Part shown: one piece after another, positions 23,526 through 31,147 of the stretch
How positions within the stretch are numbered: position 1 is the first letter of the stretch
Layout of the letters: every line of letters begins with the position of its first letter
From: Verrucomicrobiaceae bacterium
GTDB taxonomy: Bacteria > Verrucomicrobiota > Verrucomicrobiia > Verrucomicrobiales > DEV007
Assembly: GCA_024229495.1 (NCBI GenBank)
Contig: JAAESJ010000134.1
Span: 1-35,384, forward strand
Length of the DNA stretch: 35,384 nucleotides
Direction: 5' to 3'
The notes under the pieces: model-generated
Database searches by the model: none
What the model was told of the DNA's origin: nothing
Seen by the model: the letters and a program-made list of their open reading frames with translations, nothing else
Made by a program: the position numbers and the translations under genes

Positions 23526-24694
23526 AGAACTGGGTCAAGATTACACTCTCTTTTCTTATTGTCCTTATTGGCGTCGGGATCAGCTGGAGCTTGGTAATGA
23601 CGAAGCCAAAAGCGGCGCAAAAGCCCCGTAGCGTTTTATTGCCAGTTGTGGATGTTGTAAGGGCAGCGACAGCGGATTATCACGTCAAGATTGCCTCCCA
23701 GGGTGAGGTTCTTCCCAGTCGCAGGACATCGTTGGCTGCCGAGGTGTCAGGCAGGGTCGTATGGGTTTCGCCAAAACTCGAGGTGGGGGAACGTTTTGAA
23801 GAAGGTGAGATACTACTGGAGATTGATCGCGCGGATTATGAAGCGGCAGAAATTCTTGCTGCTTCCGAGCTTGCAGTAGCTGAGTTGAACCTTGATCAGG
23901 AGCGGGCACGCTCTGAGCAGGCGGAACGTGACTGGGAGGCACTTGGGGGTGGGCGCGAGGCAAGCGATCTTGTTTTGCGCAAACCTCAACTGAGGAGTGC
24001 GCTGAAGGGGGTGGACGCTGCCCAAGCGGGGCTGGACAAGGCCAAGCGTGATTTGTTGCGAACCAAGATGAGGGCGCCTTATCCCTGCCAAGTGAAGCGT
24101 ACTTTCACTGAGAAGGGTTCTTCTTTAGTCGCCGGGGGATTGGTTGCTGATTTGTTCAGCAGAGAATTTGAGCTTCGCTTACCGGTGTCACTTGAGGATT
24201 TCCGGTTTATTGACATGAAATCTGACGTGGTAGTGTCTTTCATGGCAAGCTTGGGTGGTGAGGACGTGGCATGGAAAGGGCAACTTATTCGAACAGAGGG
24301 TCAGGTTGACCGCGGCAGTCAATCTGTTTTCCTAGTGGCCAGTATCCAGCCGGGTGAGGTTGGAACTTCTGCTGCCAAATTTCTCGTTCCTGGGATTTTC
24401 CTGAGGGCCGAATTGACAGGCAATACCCTCGCGTCGGTTTACCGGCTTCCTCGCAAGGCATTTTACGGGAAAGATCGTATTCTGATCGTGAATCCAGACA
24501 GAACGGTTGAGTTGCGCAAGGTGACAGTCCTTCGCACTGAGCATGATGAGGTGGTTGTGGGTAAAGGGCTTGCCGATGGTGAGCTCGTTGCCATAAGTCC
24601 AGTGCCCAATGTGATTGATGGCATGTCCGTTCAGATCAATTCGAAACTGGGTGGTGAAGAGTTGGATGCGGGTGAAGTAAGCACAGGAGACTAA
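23522..24694 (+). CDS. RND efflux membrane fusion protein (HlyD/AcrA-like)
   Basis: This 390-residue periplasmic adaptor has one N-terminal membrane anchor (about 6-26) with no lipobox. A lipoyl/biotinyl-like half (VLPSRRTSLAAEVSGRVVWV...GERFEEGEILLEID, about 62-102) leads into an alpha-hairpin (about 104-170), and the second lipoyl half (LLRTKMRAPYPCQVKRTFTEKG) follows. The beta-barrel and membrane-proximal domains make up the remainder. It bridges the RND pump and the outer-membrane channel. It overlaps the preceding gene by 4 bases and the RND gene begins 7 bases after its stop. Confidence 0.93.
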   Translation: MKNWVKITLSFLIVLIGVGISWSLVMTKPKAAQKPRSVLLPVVDVVRAATADYHVKIASQGEVLPSRRTSLAAEVSGRVVWVSPKLEVGERFEEGEILLEIDRADYEAAEILAASELAVAELNLDQERARSEQAERDWEALGGGREASDLVLRKPQLRSALKGVDAAQAGLDKAKRDLLRTKMRAPYPCQVKRTFTEKGSSLVAGGLVADLFSREFELRLPVSLEDFRFIDMKSDVVVSFMASLGGEDVAWKGQLIRTEGQVDRGSQSVFLVASIQPGEVGTSAAKFLVPGIFLRAELTGNTLASVYRLPRKAFYGKDRILIVNPDRTVELRKVTVLRTEHDEVVVGKGLADGELVAISPVPNVIDGMSVQINSKLGGEELDAGEVSTGD

Positions 24695-24701
24695 CGGGAC
24701 A

Positions 24702-27700
24702 ATGGGCAACATTATTCACTGGTTTTCGCGCAACCACATTCCGGCCAATTTCATTATGGGGGCGGTGTTGCTTGCCGGGTTAACCACTTGGCTCAAGCTG
24801 AAGAAGGAAATTTTTCCTGAAACCGCCACCAATTATGTGGCGGTGCGAATCGCTTACCCTGGGGCGACACCGGAAGAAGTTGAGAAAGGAGTTTGTATAC
24901 CGGTCGAGGAAGCAATCCAGGATCTTGAGGGTATAGACACCATGAAGTCGACGTCCGTTGATTCTTTCGGTGTTATTTATGTCGAGGTCGCCAGCAATTT
25001 CGATTTGCGTGATGTCATGGATGACATCAAGAGCAGGGTGGATGCCATAGAGAACTTGGCTGAGAACGCCGAGGCGCCGCTATATGAGGAGATTCTTATC
25101 AAGAACCAGGTCCTCACGGTGGCGATTTCTGCCGATACCGATGAGCACGCCCTGCGTGGTTATGCTGAACAAGTGCGAGACGGACTGCTGTCTTTCCAGC
25201 CACCACCCCCACGGGGGGTCTTTTCGCGGGTTGCCTCCTTGTTCCGCAAGGACAAGGGGATTAGCCAGGTGGCACTCTCGGGTGTCCGTCCCTACGAGAT
25301 CTCCATTAATGTGTCTGAGGACACTTTACGTGCTTACGGGTTAACCTTCGCCCAGGTTGCGGAGGCAATCCGATCCTCCTCGCTGGATCTTCCCGGTGGT
25401 TCGGTGCGCACGGATGCGGGGGAAATCCTGATAAAGGCCGAAGCAAAGCGCTACACGGCGGAGGGATTTGAGAATATTCCCGTGATTACACGGCCCGATG
25501 GGACACAGGTTGTGGTGGGTGAACTGGCAACGGTTGTTGACGGCTTTGAGGATATAGACATGAGCAGTCGCTTTGACGGCAAAAAAGCGGCCGCAATTCA
25601 GGTTTTTCGTATAGGAGACGAGGATACACTGGACGTGGCGCGTGCGGCAAAGGGATATATAGAGCAGGCTCGCGGGCAATTTCCCGAAGGAGTATCACTG
25701 GAGATATGGAATGACAGCTCAAGAATGCTTGAGGGGCGGCTTGATCTTTTAGCCCGCAACGGATTCTGGGGCCTTTTACTGGTGCTTATCGTGTTGTCTC
25801 TTTTCCTGCGGCCAAGCCTTGCTGCGCTGGTGACTATTGGTATTCCGGTCTCCTTTGCCGGTGCAATCTGGATGATGCCCTACACGGGGATATCAGTTAA
25901 CATGATTACGCTTTTTGCCTTCATTCTCGTGCTCGGTATAGTTGTTGATGATGCCATTGTCGTTGGTGAGAATGTGTATCGGCGGATCCGGGCAGGGGAG
26001 GATCCCCGGGTCGCCTCATGGCGAGGGACTCACGAGGTTGGCGTGGTGGTCATTTTCGGCGTTTTGACGACGGCTATTGCGTTTGCCCCAATGCTTGGTA
26101 TAAGCGGAGTCAGTGGCCGGATATGGCGCAATATTCCTTGGATTGTAATCCCAACATTGCTCTTCTCGTTGGTCCAGTCCAAGTTAATACTGCCTGCACA
26201 TCTTTCCATGTTAAGGCCAGCGGACAGTGGCGATGGGCAGGGATTTATTCTCAGGTTTCAACAACGGATTGCGCGGGGGCTTGAGAGCTTTGTGGAAACT
26301 TTCTACCGGCCTGTTCTCCGCCGTGCTCTGCATTCACGCTATTTGGTATTGGCGGTTTTCTTTGCATTGTTTGCGATCACTCTGGGAGTTGTTGGTGGAG
26401 GGCGCATCAAGATGGAGTTTTTCCCCGAGGTGGAGGCGGAGATTATCGCGACAAAGATTAGCATGGTGGACGGGGTTGCTTTCGAGACAACCTCTGCCGC
26501 AGTTAAACGTGTTGAGGCTGCCGCGATGGAACTCAATGAGATGTATTCCGAGGATCTCGGTAAGCCACTTGTCCTGCATATGCTCGCAAGCGTAGGAAGC
26601 CAACCTTTCAAGACGGGCTTTACGCCACTCACTCCCAAGGGTTCAAATCTTGGCGAGGTTTCCCTGGAATTATTGCCTGGTGCTGAGCGTGAGGTTACGG
26701 CCAAGGAACTTGCGGCTCAGTGGCGCAAGCTTGCCGGTAATATTCCGGGGGTGGCCGAAATCACATTCCAGAGTCAGGCTGCGGGTGGCGGGAATGCCAT
26801 CGACCTTGAGATCAGTGGAGAGGATTTTGAGCAATTGCGCAACGCTACCGAATACGTCAAGGATGCCCTTTCCGGAATCGATGGTGTCATTGATATCAAT
26901 GACAGTGACAGGAGTGGTAAGCGTGAGGTCATTCTGGAATCCATGTTGCCTGCAGGAGAGGCTTTGGGATTAAGGCTGGGCGATGTTGCCCGCCAGATGC
27001 GCAGAGGGTTTTACGGAGAGGAGGTGCAGCGATTGCAGCGGGGACGTGATCAAATCAAGGTAATGGTGCGCTATCCAAGGGGTGAGCGTACTTCTCTTGA
27101 GGATATAGAGCGGATGAAAGTCCGCACTCGTGACGGGAATGAGGTGCCGCTTTCCGCTGTCGTTGAATTTGGCGAGGGTAGGGGTGCGGCTACGATTCAG
27201 CGCACTGACAGGATGCGGACGATTCGCATTGCGGCTGATATAGACAGGAATAATGAGAATGCCAATGCCAACGAGGCACGTCGCACCCTGGAGGAGGATA
27301 CATTAAGGGCACTGGGAAAGCAATTTCCGGGGATACAATACAAGTTCCAGGGAGAACAAAAAGATCAGCAGCAGAGCATGCGGGAGATGGGTATGGGGTT
27401 CATTGTTGCCCTGATTGCCATGTTTGTAATGATGGCTGTTCCCCTGCGCTCCTATATCCAGCCGTTGATTGTAATGAGCGTGATTCCCTTTGGGATTGTG
27501 GGGGCTGTGTCCGGCCATATGATAATGGGCGCGAACCTCAGCATCATGTCGATGTGTGGGATTGTTGCGCTTGCAGGCGTGGTGGTCAATGACAGCCTGG
27601 TTCTTGTTGATTATGTGAATCGTCACCGTATACGAGGTCGTTCCGTGATTGAAGCGGCATGGGGCGCCGGGGCAGCCCGGTTCCGCCCCATTTTATTGAC

Positions 27701-27968
27701 CTCACTGACAACCTTTGCAGGACTGACTCCAATGCTCCTTGAGACCGATCTTCAGGCAAAGTTTCTCATCCCCATGGCAATTTCCCTGGGTTTCGGGATT
27801 CTATTTGCCACAACGATTACCCTGGTTCTTGTTCCCTGCGTTTACCTTATCCTTGAGGATTTCAAGCGGCTCTTCTTCAAGGCGGAGACCTTGGAGAGGT
27901 GGGAAAAACGCCGGATTGAGGACGCGAATGAGGAAGGTAAGACGGATCGCAGTGAGTTTGCGATGTAA
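24702..27968 (+). CDS. RND efflux pump, inner-membrane transporter
   Basis: This 1088-residue protein is a complete RND transporter (AcrB about 1050), with the two-fold repeat of six membrane helices and a large periplasmic loop. TM1 is at about 13-30. TM4 carries the proton-relay pair D416/D417 (LGIVVDDAIVVGENV). In TM10 the position of AcrB Lys940 appears to be Asn963 (VVVNDSLVLVDY), as in several RND subfamilies outside the AcrB type. A Pro-rich insert (about 167-186) lies in the first periplasmic loop. Together with the three upstream genes it forms a full export system for drugs, lipids or toxic organics; the substrate cannot be told. The charged C-terminal tail of about 25 residues is cytoplasmic. 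Confidence 0.95.
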   Translation: MGNIIHWFSRNHIPANFIMGAVLLAGLTTWLKLKKEIFPETATNYVAVRIAYPGATPEEVEKGVCIPVEEAIQDLEGIDTMKSTSVDSFGVIYVEVASNFDLRDVMDDIKSRVDAIENLAENAEAPLYEEILIKNQVLTVAISADTDEHALRGYAEQVRDGLLSFQPPPPRGVFSRVASLFRKDKGISQVALSGVRPYEISINVSEDTLRAYGLTFAQVAEAIRSSSLDLPGGSVRTDAGEILIKAEAKRYTAEGFENIPVITRPDGTQVVVGELATVVDGFEDIDMSSRFDGKKAAAIQVFRIGDEDTLDVARAAKGYIEQARGQFPEGVSLEIWNDSSRMLEGRLDLLARNGFWGLLLVLIVLSLFLRPSLAALVTIGIPVSFAGAIWMMPYTGISVNMITLFAFILVLGIVVDDAIVVGENVYRRIRAGEDPRVASWRGTHEVGVVVIFGVLTTAIAFAPMLGISGVSGRIWRNIPWIVIPTLLFSLVQSKLILPAHLSMLRPADSGDGQGFILRFQQRIARGLESFVETFYRPVLRRALHSRYLVLAVFFALFAITLGVVGGGRIKMEFFPEVEAEIIATKISMVDGVAFETTSAAVKRVEAAAMELNEMYSEDLGKPLVLHMLASVGSQPFKTGFTPLTPKGSNLGEVSLELLPGAEREVTAKELAAQWRKLAGNIPGVAEITFQSQAAGGGNAIDLEISGEDFEQLRNATEYVKDALSGIDGVIDINDSDRSGKREVILESMLPAGEALGLRLGDVARQMRRGFYGEEVQRLQRGRDQIKVMVRYPRGERTSLEDIERMKVRTRDGNEVPLSAVVEFGEGRGAATIQRTDRMRTIRIAADIDRNNENANANEARRTLEEDTLRALGKQFPGIQYKFQGEQKDQQQSMREMGMGFIVALIAMFVMMAVPLRSYIQPLIVMSVIPFGIVGAVSGHMIMGANLSIMSMCGIVALAGVVVNDSLVLVDYVNRHRIRGRSVIEAAWGAGAARFRPILLTSLTTFAGLTPMLLETDLQAKFLIPMAISLGFGILFATTITLVLVPCVYLILEDFKRLFFKAETLERWEKRRIEDANEEGKTDRSEFAM

Positions 27969-27999
27969 ACGGCTGATCGTTTAGTGAGCGGTTCCCAAG

Positions 28000-28929
28000 T
28001 TATCGTGAACCGAACTTCTTTGAGAAGTCCTCCGGTTTCACGTCAGGCCCTCTATTTCCCCCATCATTTCCTCCCTTGTCCTTTCTGAAAGGATTCTCTC
28101 CTGACTCCAGTAGCTTCCTGAGTGCATCAAGATCTCTTAAATCGGGTTGCCGACGTTCATCGTCTCCGCGACGCTCATCGTCTCCGCGACGCTCATCGTC
28201 ATCTCCTGTAAATCCTCGCTTGCGGGATGTGTCAGCTTGGTCTGCAGCATCCCAGCTTACCTGATCCATTCTGGTTCCCGATGAACGCCATTCCTCAATT
28301 GGTTCGCCGTCAGGGCCGTATATTCTCAGGATCACTCCCAGCAGGCTTTCCTTGTAACTGTATGATGACCCGTAGCCATAGGAACTGCGACCACTGCCGC
28401 TCTGAATCTTGGCTGGAGCGCTGATGAAGGTAATTTGATCGTTATAACGCAAGGGGCCTTTCACATTTTCAGTGCCACGCTGAAACTTGATGGACTTTGA
28501 CCTTCCCTGTGAGGCGGTGCGATGCTCGATTCTCAGATCGCTGACAGGTTGTCTGGTAAGGTTCGTGATTGTGATTTCATACAGGTAGACCTCCGTCTTG
28601 CCGCTCGAGAAATAACTGCGTGATCCTTTCACCTCCGACTGTTTCTTCTTCACTGCCTGGATCCTGAAGGCGTAATCCAGTGTTGGCGGGGTGCTTTTCA
28701 TCCAGTCACGGATGAACTGCTGGTCTTTTTCGCTGAAGAGATCGATTTTGACATCCATTTTCTTCCCGGACTTGTCAATCTTTACGATATTGGCATCGAC
28801 TCCGGTGTGAGAAACCAGTTCGGCAATCATTACCCTGCCGAACTTGTCTTCAAATTGCTTGGCTTCAGTAGCGGTCAGCATCACAGTTGCCAGTCCTGCA
28901 AGTCCCACGAGTTGAATGATAGATTTCAT
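28000..28929 (-). CDS. Exported SHD1-like protein with charged hexapeptide repeats
   Basis: This protein of about 309 residues has a Sec signal peptide ending near TATEAKQ. Residues about 24-70 (FEDKFGRVMIAELVSH...SGKKMDVKIDLFSEKDQQFI) fit the SHD1-like domain found repeatedly in exported proteins of Planctomycetota and Verrucomicrobiota. The middle part (about 85-215) is beta-rich, with a Ser/Tyr/Gly loop. Near 245-265 a hexapeptide GDDERR is repeated three times, then a Pro/Arg/Asp-rich disordered tail. The ATG at 28929 is preferred over the GTG at 28938: it has an AGGGA at a workable distance and starts directly with the signal peptide. It is convergent with the RND gene and divergent from the Pro-rich gene. 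Function unknown. Confidence 0.7.
   Translation of the reverse strand: MKSIIQLVGLAGLATVMLTATEAKQFEDKFGRVMIAELVSHTGVDANIVKIDKSGKKMDVKIDLFSEKDQQFIRDWMKSTPPTLDYAFRIQAVKKKQSEVKGSRSYFSSGKTEVYLYEITITNLTRQPVSDLRIEHRTASQGRSKSIKFQRGTENVKGPLRYNDQITFISAPAKIQSGSGRSSYGYGSSYSYKESLLGVILRIYGPDGEPIEEWRSSGTRMDQVSWDAADQADTSRKRGFTGDDDERRGDDERRGDDERRQPDLRDLDALRKLLESGENPFRKDKGGNDGGNRGPDVKPEDFSKKFGSR
28151..28204 (-). repeat. 18-bp tandem repeat (GDDERR codons)
   Basis: Three consecutive 18-bp units (28151-28168, 28169-28186, 28187-28204) differ by one base between the first two and by a few at the end of the third. On the minus strand they encode the hexapeptide GDDERR in the exported protein's C-terminal region. 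Confidence 0.9.
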
Positions 28930-29153
28930 AAGTAACACTGTCCCTTTAGTTTGACAGGGGAAGCTTCAGTCAAGATTATGTCTGCGGTATTCCGTTTATT
29001 TTCAAGCAAATAAACAGGTTTTCCGACAGCTGTATAATTGACTATTTGATCCCCCTGGTTGTTCACAATAACATACTTTGGTAAATAATACGTCACCATC
29101 CGGTGTTTTATTTGAAGAAAATCCTTAATTTCCAATAAAAACTAACATTAGTT

Positions 29154-30197
29154 GTGTCATATCCCGCATTATTAACCGTTTTTTTGTTGATGCTCCCGGG
29201 GCTACTGGCCAAGGCACTGGAATTGCCCAGCCCGCCGGATTTCTTTTCCGATGAGCAAAAAGAGCCCCTTGAAGCCTTCGGGAAGGCTCTGGAGGACAAC
29301 ACGAAGCAGCATGAGGAGTATTTGGAGACTCTCAACGATAAGTATATAGGCGCGTTGGAAAAGGCTCGCCAGAGAATGCTTAAGATTAAGGCAACCCGGG
29401 CGGCGGTTGCCCTGGACGGAGAAATCGGGCGTATCGAGAGTGGGGACTCCTCCCGATCATCCGAGATTGATTCAGCACCGGATTATGTGCGTACGATGCG
29501 CGGGCAATACGAGAAGATTTTTGCCCGCGTGAACAGTCTCAAGCGCAGTCGCGATGGTGAAGCGCGTTATGCGGTTGATCGCAATATGGAAATGATACAG
29601 GTCACATTGACCAGGGCCAACCAGATTGATGATGCCCTTGCAACCCGCAATTTCCGTGACCTTCTCTTGAAGGCATCAAAACCTCAGGCCGTGGATAAAC
29701 CGCCGGAGAAGGAGCCGATTGACCTGCCATTTGATCCTGACGTTCCGGTTGATCCTGATGTTCCGGTTGATCCCATCCGGCCAGTTGATCCTGATCCGCT
29801 GAACGGCCCCGATGATCCCCCGATTTCACGACCAGTCGATCCCATTGACTCACCCGGGACAGCTTACCGTGATGATGTGCCGCGACCAATGACTTCCAGT
29901 GAGCGAGAAAAGCATGCAGCCGCGTTGGGACCGGCCCCGGAAAAGAGTGGCCGTGGCTATGCGGTGATGCTGGCGAGTATCCAAAGGGGGGAAGTCAAAT
30001 CCATTAACGCTTCACGAATCAAGGGCTGGGGTCCTGCCCGTCCACAGATGTGGAATTCAAAACCCTACTGGACTGCCACGGTCACCTATCCCACCACCAG
30101 TCTGTTTGGAACCTTTGATACCGAGGGAATGGCGATCATTTCTGGCAACCGGGTGTTGGAGTGGCTTTATACCGGATCAGGTGAGGAAATTCCTTAG
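29154..30197 (+). CDS. Exported protein with coiled-coil and Pro-Asp repeats, unknown function
   Basis: This 347-residue protein has a signal peptide (hydrophobic LLTVFLLMLPGLLAKALE, cut near residue 20). A helical, charged region follows (about 25-175, many Glu/Lys/Arg, coiled-coil-like around EEYLETLNDKYIGALEKARQR). Then comes a proline-rich linker (about 180-245) with DPDVPV-type hexapeptides. The C-terminal domain (about 255-347) includes RGYAVMLASIQRGEV and YWTATVTYPTTSLFGTFDTEGMAIISG, which reads as a small beta domain. The start is GTG at 29154. No family is recognised. The gene is divergent from the SHD1-like gene and convergent with the TPR gene (8 bases apart). Confidence 0.65.
   Translation: MSYPALLTVFLLMLPGLLAKALELPSPPDFFSDEQKEPLEAFGKALEDNTKQHEEYLETLNDKYIGALEKARQRMLKIKATRAAVALDGEIGRIESGDSSRSSEIDSAPDYVRTMRGQYEKIFARVNSLKRSRDGEARYAVDRNMEMIQVTLTRANQIDDALATRNFRDLLLKASKPQAVDKPPEKEPIDLPFDPDVPVDPDVPVDPIRPVDPDPLNGPDDPPISRPVDPIDSPGTAYRDDVPRPMTSSEREKHAAALGPAPEKSGRGYAVMLASIQRGEVKSINASRIKGWGPARPQMWNSKPYWTATVTYPTTSLFGTFDTEGMAIISGNRVLEWLYTGSGEEIP
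29733..29786 (+). repeat. 18-bp tandem repeat (DPDVPV codons)
   Basis: Units at 29733-29750 and 29751-29768 are near identical and encode DPDVPV. The third unit (29769-29786) is diverged (DPIRPV). They build a Pro/Asp-rich spacer in the exported protein. Confidence 0.85.
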
Positions 30198-30205
30198 GGA
30201 CTGTA

Positions 30206-31147
30206 TCACTTTCCGTTCTTTACCGCGTTATCCGATAGCGTTCGCTCAAGTGTTGCGATCATCCACGAATCCGCTCCGCCCGCCCGGGCCCGGTTCAAGT
30301 CGCTTCGAGCAGCATCGATCTGTCCAAGAAGGGCTTGTGCGAGTCCCCGCTCGGCTATAAGTGAGATATCCGGCCTTGTCGGGTGGATGCGCTTGGCAAG
30401 CTCTTCAAGGCAAAGGGCAAGGCTGAGCCCGGCATCAGTTGTCATGCCCATTCCAAGTTGCGCGCGAGCATAACGCAGCCGCCAGGAGCCCTTAAGGCGT
30501 GAGCTTGAGAGTTCGCGATGAATGACCGGCAATGCAGCCTTGTATTTTTCAGCATCGAGTAATGCGTCAATCCAGGCATTGCGCAGCACGATACTGTGCG
30601 TGGCCGAGTATCCGGCAGCGAGTATCTCCGGCCGCTCATTGGGCCTGCTGTTTGCATCAAGTAATTCAGCATGGAGTAAATACCACTCGACTTCCCCGGA
30701 AGGCTTGAGTTCAAATGCGTCAAGGCAATGGCGCAGGGCCGCTTCGGGTTGTCCGGCGACGGCGAGCAACCGGGCAAGGAGGATCATTGCGCCGGAGCGT
30801 TCGTGCAGGTTTCCGGATGCGCGTATTGCATGCCTCGCCGACTTGATGGCTAGTTTTTGTTCACCCCTTTTGGCAAGCAGGTGTGCCAGTTCCCTGTGGG
30901 CAGGAGTGTAGTTTTCATCGTATACAAGAGCCTGACGTAGATCTGCCTCAGCCTTTGGGTGCTGGAGCAGGATACGGTATTCAATCGCACGCCGGTAGTG
31001 GAGCTCAGCACTGGCTTCACCTGATTCGATACGCTGGGTGAAGAGGGCAATCATTTTCTCGGTGTCGTGATGTGCAGTCACGAGCGGCAGAAGCATGATG
31101 TTGCTGCACAGGATCAGGAGGATGTGAGGGAGTGGTTGCATTTGCAT
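30206..31147 (-). CDS. Exported TPR-repeat protein
   Basis: This 313-residue protein has an N-terminal signal peptide (LPHILLILCSNIMLLPLVTA). The remainder is built of helical TPR-like repeats, visible as AELHYRRAIEYRILLQHPKAEADL, YTPAHRELAHLLAKRG, LLARLLAVAGQPEAALRHCLDAF and IAERGLAQALLGQIDAARSDL. TPR proteins act as protein-protein scaffolds. The ATG overlaps the stop of the phosphatase gene by one base (TAATG), so it is translated by coupling and probably works with that enzyme. No partner can be named. Confidence 0.8.
   Translation of the reverse strand: MQMQPLPHILLILCSNIMLLPLVTAHHDTEKMIALFTQRIESGEASAELHYRRAIEYRILLQHPKAEADLRQALVYDENYTPAHRELAHLLAKRGEQKLAIKSARHAIRASGNLHERSGAMILLARLLAVAGQPEAALRHCLDAFELKPSGEVEWYLLHAELLDANSRPNERPEILAAGYSATHSIVLRNAWIDALLDAEKYKAALPVIHRELSSSRLKGSWRLRYARAQLGMGMTTDAGLSLALCLEELAKRIHPTRPDISLIAERGLAQALLGQIDAARSDLNRARAGGADSWMIATLERTLSDNAVKNGK

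Noticed and set aside
27989-28012. CGGTTC/GAACCG inverted repeat between the RND gene and the SHD1-like gene as a bidirectional terminator
   Set aside because: Only a 6-bp stem with a 12-base loop and no T-run on either side.
28151-28204. CRISPR-like short repeats
   Set aside because: The 18-bp units are directly adjacent without spacers and in frame within a coding sequence. No CRISPR array, transposase, integrase or phage gene was seen anywhere in the window.
28926-29135. 69-residue minus-strand frame between the two divergent exported-protein genes
   Set aside because: It overlaps the start of the SHD1-like gene, lies in the AT-rich divergent promoter region and has no recognisable motif or ribosome site.
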